From positions 248,001 to 312,000 of the forward strand of contig JAFEDU010000004.1 of the NCBI GenBank assembly GCA_018241425.1: DNA of 64,000 nt, given 5' to 3'. A program made the position numbers and the translations under genes. Shown in pieces: positions 31,103 through 39,596 of this stretch. Source of the DNA: Pseudomonadota bacterium (GTDB lineage: Bacteria; Pseudomonadota; Gammaproteobacteria; Steroidobacterales; Steroidobacteraceae). Position 1 is the stretch's first letter. Each line of letters opens with the position of its first letter. The notes below the pieces were generated by a model. It was not told where the DNA came from and ran no database searches. It saw only the letters and a program-made list of their open reading frames with translations.

Positions 31103-33778
31103 TCACCTCGAACCTACCTGCGGCGATAGCCCCGGCGAGGCCGCGTCGATTGACGCGAGTTCCTGACGATAGCGCCGGGCATTATCAGGCTCGTTAAGCG
31201 CGTCGAATTCTTCTGCCAGATCCTTGCGGGCGTTTATAAGCCAGCTGGCCGTGGGCTCGATCTGCTTGACGAGAATTTCGTAACCGGCGTGCGACTCCTC
31301 CGCTGCGGCCGCGTACTGCTTCTCGGCGAGCAAAACATGACCGAGCTTGGTGCGTGCGATCCCCGTATTGATGTGAGTCGGGGATTGGGCCGCGGTAAAA
31401 ATGTGGACGGCCTGCCGAAAAAGCGGCTCTGCGCGCGCCCAATCCTTCTCGCCGGCGAATGCTGCCGCAAGATTGGAGGTCGCGATTCCCACGAGGTAGT
31501 GATGATCGCCATAGATCTCGTGATAGATGGCAGCCATGCGCGTGAAGTATTGCTCGGCGTCTTTGTACCGGTGCTCACGAACCGCGGTGTTCCCCAACTC
31601 ATTCAACGACGAGGCAACACTGGGATGCACCGGCCCGTACACGACCTCCTTGATGGCGAGCGATCGGCGCAGCAGCGTGACAGCTTCGTCGTAGCGGTCT
31701 TCGAACACGAGGGTTCGCCCGAGCATGGTCAGGTCTGCGGCGGTAATCGGGCTGTTTTCACCGTACCAGCTCTCGACGATCTGAAGCGCTCGGCGCTCGA
31801 GCGCTTCAGCTTCCGCATATCGGGTACGGTCATGGCGGATCGCGGCAAGATTAACGTAAACATCCGCGATGCGCGGATGGCCGGCGCCGTAGAGCGCGCG
31901 GTAGACCGGGAGCAGTTTCTGGTTCAGGTCTTCGGCGATGTCGTAATGCCCAGCGTAGAAATGCGAGTTCGCCAACTCGTAGAACGTGTCGGCCAGATTG
32001 GGAGCGATGGGTTCGCTACCCGGGCGGATCGCCGCGGCAGTGGCGAGCACCTGAATGGCGGCTTTATAGGAGCCCCGGTCTTCGAGGACCTTCCCCAGGG
32101 CCGTAGTGGCTTTTACGATCTCCGGGTGGCCGGGACCGAGATGACGGCCCTCGATGTCGAGTCCCTGACGGATGAGGTTCTCTGCCTCGGGCAAGCGAGC
32201 CTGATCATCACGAAGGCGCCCCAAGGCGACCAGGGCTTCGCCAACCTCCGGGCTGTCGCTGCCGAAGATCGACTTGCGCAGGCTTAGCGAGTCGCTCAAC
32301 AGAGAATCGGCGGTGTCGAGCTTCCCGAGGTTATCGTAGAGGCCGCCCAGAGTGTCGTAGAGCTCCGCTTGAGCTTCGGGATCATCCTTGAGCGCCCGGG
32401 CTTCGCCCACACCTCGATCAAGCAGCGTGATGACACGCAACGTGTAGTCGGGGCCCGCTGAAGGGTCGCCACCTTGGAATAGGCTGGTCATGAATTTCTG
32501 AATGCGCTGTGTGCGCGCGGCCTCCGCGAGCGCGGCGTCGCGCGCCACGGCCAAGCGCACGGTAAACCACGCCGCCATGCTGGTGATGACGAGCAGCACC
32601 ACCCCCGTGGCCAAGACCGCGGGGAAATTGCGCCGGACGAACTTGGATACGCGATAGCCGAGACCCTCGGGGCGCGCCTCGAGCGGCTTATTGTCGAGAT
32701 AATTGTCGATGTCACGAATCAACGCTTCGGCGGATGGGTAGCGTCGTCTCGGGTCCTTATGCATGGCCTTGAGACATAGAACGTCGAGATCGGCCCAGGC
32801 GCTTCGAGACAAGGTGCAAGCGAGAGCGTCGCCGGTGGCGCCCGCGCGGCGCGCGGCGATAGAAGGCTTCACGGGATCCCGTCTGGTAATCGCTTCAGCG
32901 GCTTCGGCAGGAGTGAGATGTGACAGATCAAACGGAGGCTTCCCGGCGAGCAGCTCGTAGAGGATGACCCCGAGCGAGTAGACATCGGCGCCGACGCCGA
33001 CTCGCTCACCGCGGAACTGTTCCGGCGAGGCGTATGCAGGAGTCAGAAGGCGCAAACCCGTGACAGTCAGGTCCTGTTCCGGGGCGAAGGCTTCGATCTG
33101 CTTGGAAATACCGAAGTCCAGCAAGTGGACTGAGCCGCCTCGCTTCACCAGGATGTTCGAGGGTTTCAGGTCGCGATGAATGACTGCTTGACCATGGGCG
33201 TGCCGCACGGCTTCGCACACGTCGCGAAGCATCCGCAAGCGATGCGCGATGGAGTACTTGCCGCCGCGGAAGTACTGCATGAGGGGAATACCGTCGATGT
33301 ATTCCATGACAAAGTACGGGGTCCCGTCCGGCAGGACGGCTGCATCGAAGATGCGGGCGATGGCAGGATGACTTAGCAGCGCGAGCGTCCTTTGCTCGGC
33401 GAAGAATCGCTCGCGACGGGAAGGCGACAGCGACGCATCGCGCAGAACTTTCACTGCGACGCGGGCATCGAGGTCCGCGCGCTCCGCGAGATAGACCACG
33501 CCCATACCGCCCTCCCCGATCAGGCGCACGATGCGGTACGGACCCAACGCTCCGCCGATCAGAGACGGCGATGAGCCGAGGGTGGCCGCGGCGGTGCCTG
33601 CAAGATCCTCGTCAAGGGGGCTGGGCGATGCATCGTGCCGCAGCATGGAGCGAACTTCGTCGTTCAGTTCCTGATCGGATCCGCACTCCGAACGTACATA
33701 CGCATCGCGCTCATCCGCCGGCAAGCTTGCTGCGTGGTTGAAGATCGCTTGAAGTCGCTCCCAACGTCCCGCGTCCAT
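31103..33778 (-). CDS. Transmembrane Ser/Thr protein kinase with C-terminal TPR repeats
   Basis: An 891-residue Hanks-type kinase. The N-terminus MDAGRWERLQAIFNHA is the helix typical of this kinase group. The catalytic domain spans about 80-365: GEGGMG loop, K110, HRDLKPSN with D203, DFG at 221-223. One membrane segment lies at about 386-408, and about 480-850 holds many TPR units (repeated LGxxLxxxxxYxxAExLxxxAL pattern), presumably outside the cytoplasm. It follows the ECF sigma gene by 23 bases, pointing to a signalling pair. Start ATG 33778 is chosen; the frame opens 17 codons earlier but without likeness. Confidence 0.92.
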   Translation of the reverse strand: MDAGRWERLQAIFNHAASLPADERDAYVRSECGSDQELNDEVRSMLRHDASPSPLDEDLAGTAAATLGSSPSLIGGALGPYRIVRLIGEGGMGVVYLAERADLDARVAVKVLRDASLSPSRRERFFAEQRTLALLSHPAIARIFDAAVLPDGTPYFVMEYIDGIPLMQYFRGGKYSIAHRLRMLRDVCEAVRHAHGQAVIHRDLKPSNILVKRGGSVHLLDFGISKQIEAFAPEQDLTVTGLRLLTPAYASPEQFRGERVGVGADVYSLGVILYELLAGKPPFDLSHLTPAEAAEAITRRDPVKPSIAARRAGATGDALACTLSRSAWADLDVLCLKAMHKDPRRRYPSAEALIRDIDNYLDNKPLEARPEGLGYRVSKFVRRNFPAVLATGVVLLVITSMAAWFTVRLAVARDAALAEAARTQRIQKFMTSLFQGGDPSAGPDYTLRVITLLDRGVGEARALKDDPEAQAELYDTLGGLYDNLGKLDTADSLLSDSLSLRKSIFGSDSPEVGEALVALGRLRDDQARLPEAENLIRQGLDIEGRHLGPGHPEIVKATTALGKVLEDRGSYKAAIQVLATAAAIRPGSEPIAPNLADTFYELANSHFYAGHYDIAEDLNQKLLPVYRALYGAGHPRIADVYVNLAAIRHDRTRYAEAEALERRALQIVESWYGENSPITAADLTMLGRTLVFEDRYDEAVTLLRRSLAIKEVVYGPVHPSVASSLNELGNTAVREHRYKDAEQYFTRMAAIYHEIYGDHHYLVGIATSNLAAAFAGEKDWARAEPLFRQAVHIFTAAQSPTHINTGIARTKLGHVLLAEKQYAAAAEESHAGYEILVKQIEPTASWLINARKDLAEEFDALNEPDNARRYRQELASIDAASPGLSPQVGSR

Positions 33779-33801
33779 GGGTGCTTGCCGTGACCGCCCG
33801 G

Positions 33802-34374
33802 TCAGTCGCCGAGGCGGGCGCTCAACCATGCGCGGGCGGCCCGCCAGTCGCGCATTAGGGTCGATTCGGAAATCCCGAGCAGAGAGGCGATGTTGTCGAA
33901 TTCAAGGCCGCCGAAGAAGCGACTTTCGACGATGTCAGCTTGACGAGGCGCGACCCGCGCGAGCTCCAGCAGCGCGTTGTTCAGTGCCAGCACATCGATC
34001 TGCACGCCCGGAGTTGCAATGAGCGATTCGTCGAATGCGATGAATGTCGCGCTGTCACAACGCTTGCGCGCGTTGCGCCGACGGGCTGCTTCGACAAGGA
34101 GTTGTCGCATGGCGCGGGCCGCGATGCGCTTGAAGTGCAGCGGAGACTCGACTTGGAGACCGGGAGACCTGGCCAGCTTGATCCAGGCCTCGTTGACCAG
34201 CGCGGTCGGGCTGAGCGTCAGGCCTGGATCACCGCGCTTTACGCGACTCGCGAGGTGTCGCAGTTCTTCGTACGCGAGGCTGTACTGGAGGTCGAGCTGG
34301 CCGCGGTCAAGGCCGGCGGGACGTGCCGGAACCGGCTCCTCGGCATCTCCAGTCGAGACATTTTGCGTACTCAT
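33802..34374 (-). CDS. ECF-type RNA polymerase sigma factor, kinase-linked group
   Basis: A 190-residue sigma factor with region 2 (about 28-100) and region 4 (about 130-188: LARVAPRQADIVESRFFGGLEFDNIASLLGISESTLMRDWRAARAW). In region 2.2, where ordinary ECF factors have acidic residues (D-x-x-Q type), this protein reads GLTLSPTALVNEAW, with T53, S55 and T57. That substitution is typical of ECF43-type factors, which gain the missing charge by threonine phosphorylation. The kinase gene follows directly. ATG 34374 is preferred; ATG 34449 is an alternative that overlaps the divergent gene. Confidence 0.85.
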   Translation of the reverse strand: MSTQNVSTGDAEEPVPARPAGLDRGQLDLQYSLAYEELRHLASRVKRGDPGLTLSPTALVNEAWIKLARSPGLQVESPLHFKRIAARAMRQLLVEAARRRNARKRCDSATFIAFDESLIATPGVQIDVLALNNALLELARVAPRQADIVESRFFGGLEFDNIASLLGISESTLMRDWRAARAWLSARLGD

Positions 34375-34447
34375 GACAGTGAATCCGGCTTTCTGCGCAA
34401 AGGGTAGGAGAGGGGTAACGCAAAATGCAAACGCCTGAGGGGTGTCC

Positions 34448-35047
34448 ATGACGCCGGAAGATAAGGGTGACCGCCTGTACGGCTTTCTTGCCTACGCGCT
34501 GGGCTGGCTGTCGGCAGTTTATGTCATGAGGGCCGAGCGCCGCAGTGTTCGCTGGCACGCGAGGCAATCTCTGGTTGTGTTCGGCGGCCTGACCCTGGCG
34601 CTGATCCTCGCCGACGCAGTATTGCCGCAGGGATCTAGCTCCTGGGCGCACGGCTCAAGGTCGACGCTGCGCGGGCTGGTCATGGGCGGCTTGCTGTTGA
34701 TTTCCATGGGCTTGTGGATCTGCCTGCCGCTGATGACCTTGCTGGGCAGGCCATTTTTGGTTCCGATATTTGCCCCCCTGACGTTGAAGCTTGCAGGACC
34801 GCCTCCGTGGACGTTGCCCACGGAGGCGTGGCAACCGGGGTCGGGCGATGCGGGACCGGCGGGAGGCTGGACCGGCGCTTCCTCCGGCGGCAGCACTGCC
34901 CGCTGCGCAGTGTGTGGTGGATCGGGACGGATGACGTGCCCGCGCTGCCTGGGAGCCTGCTATGAGCGTGGCGGTCTGAATCAACAAGCCTGCAGTCTAT
35001 GCCTGCGCAGCGGCACGGTGCAGTGTACCGGCATGGGGCCTCACTGA
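34448..35047 (+). CDS. Membrane protein with C-terminal DnaJ-type zinc finger, function unknown
   Basis: A 199-residue protein. Hydrophobic segments at about 11-27, 42-60 and 77-110 suggest three membrane passes in a DUF4870-like layout. After a Gly/Pro-rich linker, the last 50 residues hold eight cysteines in CxxCxGxG-type pairs (C153/C156, C164/C167, C171, C182/C185, C193), like a DnaJ central zinc finger but without a J domain. ATG 34448 has GAGGGG five bases upstream, better than GTG 34442. It is divergent from the sigma/kinase pair and overlaps the next gene by one base. Confidence 0.65.
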   Translation: MTPEDKGDRLYGFLAYALGWLSAVYVMRAERRSVRWHARQSLVVFGGLTLALILADAVLPQGSSSWAHGSRSTLRGLVMGGLLLISMGLWICLPLMTLLGRPFLVPIFAPLTLKLAGPPPWTLPTEAWQPGSGDAGPAGGWTGASSGGSTARCAVCGGSGRMTCPRCLGACYERGGLNQQACSLCLRSGTVQCTGMGPH

Positions 35048-36114
35048 TGATCGGTGCGGGTCGCTTGCAATGGATCAGGACGGCGTTCTTCCTGTTCAAC
35101 GCACTCGCGGTCATCGCCGCGCACGCTCAAGCGCCCTCCGAGGACAATCTGCACCCCAGATCAGAAGACAATATGGGCGTGATGACGGAGGATGGCGTCA
35201 GGACCACGCAATCCGGAAACCCGACTGCGAACATCGGAGCGGGTTCCACCGGTGGTGCTGGGCGCGCTGGGTCGGGCTCCACAGCGGCCGCACAGCTCGC
35301 CAACGAGTTCTTCGTAGGAAGCCTGGCCACCGCGCCCTTGGTGGCGGCCGATCGCAACCTGCTAATCGGCCGGTGGCACGCAAGCGGCGGGACTGCGGGC
35401 ACGGACTTGAGCGGTATCGGACCGCTCGGCGAAATGGCCAGCGGCATGCTAAGCGGCGGCTGCGAATCGATGTTCGGGAAGGAAGTGACTTTCGGCCCCG
35501 CGAGTTTTGAGCGGCTGGATCACGATGGCCGCATCGAATCAGTCCAGCACGTCGAATATCACGGCACGGGTTCGACCATCGCCGTCTTGCTCAAGGGATC
35601 GAGCGCGCAACCCATCGTAATGCGCCTGCCGGATCCCGATCACGCCGTCTCTGCCATGGGTTGCACGCTGCAGCGAGAAGAGACGGAGCAGGAAAGGCGC
35701 CAGACCCACAACGCCACGCTGCAATTTCAGGCTGGCATCGCAGGACCTGGAGCGGTTACACCACTGGTCAATGCCTCGCTCTGGGTGATGATGCAAGATC
35801 CCCAGGCAACTTACTTGGCGGCGGGGCTGCCCTTGCCGGACGGGGTCTCCTTGCAGGCCAAGATCGCCTCGGATTGCCGATCGGTCCCCGTTTGCCTGGG
35901 CGAGATCGTCGCAACCGTCAAGGGCGCGCTCGGCCGGGTCATGACCGATGCACAGGGGCACGCCCAAACCCCGCCCATGCGCCCAGGTGCATATTACGTC
36001 GTCGGTGTCTCGGCCACCCAGGGAAAGCCCTTGATATGGGTTCTGCCAGTCGTCCTGCAGCCAGGGCTGAACACCGTCACGCTCAACCAAGTCAACGGTC
36101 GTTCGCCCCGTTAG
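35047..36114 (+). CDS. Secreted protein of unknown function
   Basis: A 355-residue protein with a clear signal peptide (about 1-28, cleavage near AHAQA). A Gly/Ser/Thr/Ala-rich linker (about 50-85) precedes a mixed region with four spaced cysteines (CESMFG near 139, GCTLQ near 206, DCRSVPVC near 279-284). The C-terminal portion (about 295-350) reads like a small beta domain of the carboxypeptidase-regulatory/transthyretin type (GRVMTDAQGHAQTPPMRPGAYYV), which is inference. It is coupled to the preceding membrane/zinc-finger gene by a one-base overlap. Confidence 0.65.
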   Translation: MIGAGRLQWIRTAFFLFNALAVIAAHAQAPSEDNLHPRSEDNMGVMTEDGVRTTQSGNPTANIGAGSTGGAGRAGSGSTAAAQLANEFFVGSLATAPLVAADRNLLIGRWHASGGTAGTDLSGIGPLGEMASGMLSGGCESMFGKEVTFGPASFERLDHDGRIESVQHVEYHGTGSTIAVLLKGSSAQPIVMRLPDPDHAVSAMGCTLQREETEQERRQTHNATLQFQAGIAGPGAVTPLVNASLWVMMQDPQATYLAAGLPLPDGVSLQAKIASDCRSVPVCLGEIVATVKGALGRVMTDAQGHAQTPPMRPGAYYVVGVSATQGKPLIWVLPVVLQPGLNTVTLNQVNGRSPR

Positions 36115-36179
36115 CGCTTCCGCGCAGGTCTTGTCGTGCCCCGATCTGAATGGGGCGGAATGTCAGCTGGGGAAATGGC

Positions 36180-37580
36180 TCAGCGCCGCCGGGTCTTCGT
36201 TGCGCGCGCTTTGCTCTTGCGCCCCTTGCGCGCGAGTCGCTCCGGCGGCGGCTTCACCCGGCGTTCGCGCTTGAAGGGGTTGCTGTCGGTCCGGTATTCG
36301 ATGAAGACCGGCGTCGCAAAGAGGTCGTAGACCTTGCGGTACACGTTGGCGAGGTAGCGCGTGTACGCCTCGGGAACCGAGGCCGTCTGGTTGCCGTGGA
36401 TGATGATGCGCGGCGGGTTGCGCCCGCCCTGATGGGCGTAGCGCAGCTTGATGCGACGGCCGCGCACCAGCGGCGGCTGGTGCACCGTCATCGCCTTCTC
36501 GAGCGTGCGGGTCAGTTCCCGCGTGGGCATCGTGCGCATCGCCGCCTCGTAGGCCCGCACGGCGGACTTCATGAGGTCGCCCACGCCGGTCCCGTGACGC
36601 GCCGAGATGAAGTGCAGCGGCGCGAAGGGCACGAAGTCGAGCTTCAGGGAGAGCTGGCGCTGGATTTCCTCGCGCTGCTCCATCGGGATGCCGTCCCACT
36701 TGTTGACGGCGATGATGAGTGCACGACCGCGCTCCAGTGCCAGCCCCAGCACGCTCGCGTCCTGCTCGGCGATGGTGTCGTGGGCGTCAAGCACCAGGAT
36801 GACCACGTGGGCCTCGTCGATCGCCTGCAGGGTCTTGGCGACGCTGGCGCGCTCGACCGCATCCTCCACGCGCGCCCGGCGTCGCACGCCGGCCGTATCG
36901 ATCAGGAGGAACAGCTGCCCGTCGCGCTCGAACGGCACGAGGATGCTGTCGCGGGTCGTGCCGGGCTGGTCGCTGGCGATGACCCGCTCGTCGCCCAGCA
37001 GCCGGTTGACGAGGGTCGACTTGCCCACGTTCGGTCGCCCGATGACGGCGATGCGGATCGCGCCATCCTCGGACTCGGCCTCGCTCTGGGGCTCGAACCC
37101 GGCCAGCACCCGCTCCATCAGCTCACCGCAGCCCTGGCTATGGCTTGCCGAGATCGGCACCGGCTCGCCGAATCCCAGCGCGTGGAAGTCCGCGGCCGCG
37201 ACGTCGGAGTCGAGCCCTTCCGCCTTGTTCAGGGCCAGGGTGACGGGCTTGCCGGCGCGCCGCAGCTCGCGGGCCACGAAATGATCCTGGGGCGAGACGC
37301 CGGCGCGCGCATCGGCGACGAACACCACGCGATCAGCTTCGGCGACCGCGCGCTCGGTCTGCGCGCGCATCTGCGCCTCGATGCCGACGGGGTTCTCTAC
37401 CAGCCCCCCGGTGTCGATGACCACGCAGGGCACCGGGCCCACCCGGCCGAACCCGTACTGGCGGTCGCGGGTGAGTCCCGGCACGTCCGCAACGATGGCG
37501 TCGCGGGTGCCGGTGAGGACATTGAAGAGCGTCGACTTGCCGACGTTCGGGCGACCGACCAGGGCTACGACGGGCAGCAT
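36180..37580 (-). CDS. der: Ribosome-assembly GTPase Der (EngA)
   Basis: A double-GTPase needed for 50S maturation. The first G domain begins VALVGRPNVGKSTLFN and has a DVPGLTRDR switch, the second begins IAVIGRPNVGKSTLVN near residue 180 with DQPGTTRDS; NKxD boxes are NKAE and NKWD. The C-terminal KH-like domain (about 355-440) includes IIIHGNQ and a short basic tail. Length (466 aa) is normal. Forty bases separate it from bamB upstream, the conserved gammaproteobacterial order. Confidence 0.97.
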   Translation of the reverse strand: MLPVVALVGRPNVGKSTLFNVLTGTRDAIVADVPGLTRDRQYGFGRVGPVPCVVIDTGGLVENPVGIEAQMRAQTERAVAEADRVVFVADARAGVSPQDHFVARELRRAGKPVTLALNKAEGLDSDVAAADFHALGFGEPVPISASHSQGCGELMERVLAGFEPQSEAESEDGAIRIAVIGRPNVGKSTLVNRLLGDERVIASDQPGTTRDSILVPFERDGQLFLLIDTAGVRRRARVEDAVERASVAKTLQAIDEAHVVILVLDAHDTIAEQDASVLGLALERGRALIIAVNKWDGIPMEQREEIQRQLSLKLDFVPFAPLHFISARHGTGVGDLMKSAVRAYEAAMRTMPTRELTRTLEKAMTVHQPPLVRGRRIKLRYAHQGGRNPPRIIIHGNQTASVPEAYTRYLANVYRKVYDLFATPVFIEYRTDSNPFKRERRVKPPPERLARKGRKSKARATKTRRR

Positions 37581-37620
37581 GGCTTACGGACCTGTCCGGG
37601 CGCCCGGTAAGGCTGCAGCC

Positions 37621-38910
37621 TTACTTGGTGTCCGGGGACTCCGCAGGCGGCGTCGCCGGGGGCGCGGGCGCGGTTTCGGGTGCTGGTGCTGGTGCTGCCG
37701 CGGCTGCCGGCGCCGGAGGCGCGGGGAGCGAAGCCGGCACCGGCTTCGGCGCGCCCGGCAGCGGACTCACCCTGAAGGCATTGATGCCGCCGCGATCGTT
37801 CTCGATCAGCACGATGTTGCCGACCACGATCGGAGTGGCGCTGATGCGCACCTTGCCAGCGCGCGTGCGCGCCTGCAGTCCGCCGCTCGCCTTGTCGATG
37901 AAGTGGACGTAGCCCTGGTAGTCGCCGACGACTATCGAGTCGGCGAGGTTGCCGGGCGCCGAGAGGCCGCGATGCAGGAGCACGCTCTGGCGCCAGATCT
38001 CAGCGCCGGTACGTGCCCGCAGGGCGACCACCTCGCCCTCGGCGGTCGAGACGTAGAGTGTGTCCTCATCGAGGCTCATGCCGCGATAACTGGAAAGCTC
38101 GTGCGACCACCACACCTGACCGGTGTCGAGCGCGAGCATGGCGACGCGCCCCTGGAAGCCCACGGCGTAGACATTCTGCCCCTGCACCAGGACTGCGGCA
38201 TCGATGTCGGCCAGCCGCTCGAGCTCGGTGCGTCCGTGCGGCGGGGTGACCGTGGCCTCCCAGACGAGCGAGCCGTCGTTGCCGTTGACCGCGACCACCT
38301 TGCCGTTGTCGAAGCCGCACAGCACGGTGTCGCCCACGATGAGCGGCCGCGAGGTGCCGCGCAGCGACAGGCGCGGCACCTGCTGCTCCTGGTTCCACAA
38401 CTCGTGTCCATCGGCGGGACTCAGGCCCCGCAGCTTGCCGTCACCGGTGCGCACCACAACCAGACGCGCCGAGATCGCCGCGGGTGCGAGCACTTCCCCG
38501 TTGATGCGCACGTCCCAGCGCGGCTTGCCGTCGGCCTGGTTGAGCGCGAAGACACGCCCGTCGCTGGTACCTACCACGACCAGTCCGCCGCCAACGGCGG
38601 CGCCGCCAGACAGCGGCGCTTTCAGGCGCGTGCGCCATACGGTGCGGCCGTTCTTCAGCTGCAGTGCCAGCACCTCGCCCTTGTGCCCGGCGGCGTAGAC
38701 CACGTCGCCATCGACCGCGAGCTCCAGTCCCAGCCGCAGCGCCACCGCCTTCTTGTCGTCCACGGTGGCATCCCAGAGATGCTCCACGCGCAGGCTCGGA
38801 TTGAGGGCGGTGAGCTTCGCGGGCGCATCGACCGCCTTGTCCTTGGAGCAGGCCGCCACCAGGCCCGCGGCCAGCAGCACGATCGCCGGCACCCGGAAGT
38901 AATGCTTCAT
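37621..38910 (-). CDS. bamB: Outer-membrane assembly lipoprotein BamB
   Basis: The beta-propeller lipoprotein of the BAM complex. A lipobox ends LVAACS near residue 21, and repeated PQQ-type blades follow (LQLKNGRTVWRTRL, SPADGHELWNQEQ, LDTGQVWWSHEL, ARTGAEIWRQS). The last 45 residues are an unusual Pro/Ala-rich extension beyond the propeller, absent from E. coli BamB. ATG 38910 is chosen; GTG 38916 overlaps the yfgM stop and would add two residues. Confidence 0.94.
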   Translation of the reverse strand: MKHYFRVPAIVLLAAGLVAACSKDKAVDAPAKLTALNPSLRVEHLWDATVDDKKAVALRLGLELAVDGDVVYAAGHKGEVLALQLKNGRTVWRTRLKAPLSGGAAVGGGLVVVGTSDGRVFALNQADGKPRWDVRINGEVLAPAAISARLVVVRTGDGKLRGLSPADGHELWNQEQQVPRLSLRGTSRPLIVGDTVLCGFDNGKVVAVNGNDGSLVWEATVTPPHGRTELERLADIDAAVLVQGQNVYAVGFQGRVAMLALDTGQVWWSHELSSYRGMSLDEDTLYVSTAEGEVVALRARTGAEIWRQSVLLHRGLSAPGNLADSIVVGDYQGYVHFIDKASGGLQARTRAGKVRISATPIVVGNIVLIENDRGGINAFRVSPLPGAPKPVPASLPAPPAPAAAAAPAPAPETAPAPPATPPAESPDTK

Positions 38911-38912
38911 GG

Positions 38913-39581
38913 TCACTTGCCCACGCTCGCGGCGGCGGGGTCGCCCTTGGCTGCGGGCGGCGCGGCCCCCAGGTCAGCGATCTTCAGCTGCAGCAGCTGC
39001 GCATCGGCGCTGCCGGGCTCGAGCGCCGCCTGGTATTCGGTGAGCGCGCCGGCCTTGTCACCCTTGGCGTACAGCGCGTCCCCGCGCACCTCGTGGTAGC
39101 GGGCCGCGAACGCGCCGCCCTCGGTCCCCTTGAGCGTCTCCAGGGCGGCGTCGGGCTTGCCCTGCGCAATCTGCACCCGTGCCAAGCGCTGGCGGGCGAT
39201 TACCGCGAGCTGCGGGTCCTTGGATTGGGACGCCACGGCGGCGAGCATCGTGGCCGCCTTGTCGAAGTCATTGGTATCCACGTACACCCGCGCGGCCAGG
39301 AGACGCGCCTGGTCGGTGTAGGGGGAGTCGGGCGTGTCGTGCTCGAGCTGCGCCACGAGCGCGAACGCCTTGTCCTGCTCGCCCTTCTCCAGGTGCTGCA
39401 GGATCTGCATGTAACGCGCCCCGGCTTCGAGCCGGGCGGCATCCTGGTGCTGCTGGTACCAGCGCCAACCAGCCACGCCACCGACCACGAGCAGGACGGC
39501 CAGGAGGGCGGCAGGCGCATTGCTGCGGACCTGAGCCTTCAACCACTCCCACTGCTCCTTCTCAGACAGATACTCTTCCAC
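38913..39581 (-). CDS. yfgM: YfgM-like inner-membrane TPR protein
   Basis: A 222-residue ancillary SecYEG/periplasmic chaperone-network protein. A cytosolic N-terminus (EKEQWEWLKAQVRSN), one membrane segment (about 22-41, ALLAVLLVVGGVAGW) and a periplasmic domain with TPR-like helices (QDAARLEAGARYMQIL; GDKAGALTEYQAAL) are visible. It lies between hisS and bamB, as in E. coli. The stop overlaps the GTG alternative start of bamB. Confidence 0.92.
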   Translation of the reverse strand: MEEYLSEKEQWEWLKAQVRSNAPAALLAVLLVVGGVAGWRWYQQHQDAARLEAGARYMQILQHLEKGEQDKAFALVAQLEHDTPDSPYTDQARLLAARVYVDTNDFDKAATMLAAVASQSKDPQLAVIARQRLARVQIAQGKPDAALETLKGTEGGAFAARYHEVRGDALYAKGDKAGALTEYQAALEPGSADAQLLQLKIADLGAAPPAAKGDPAAASVGK

Positions 39582-39596
39582 GCTTCCTCCCCAACT

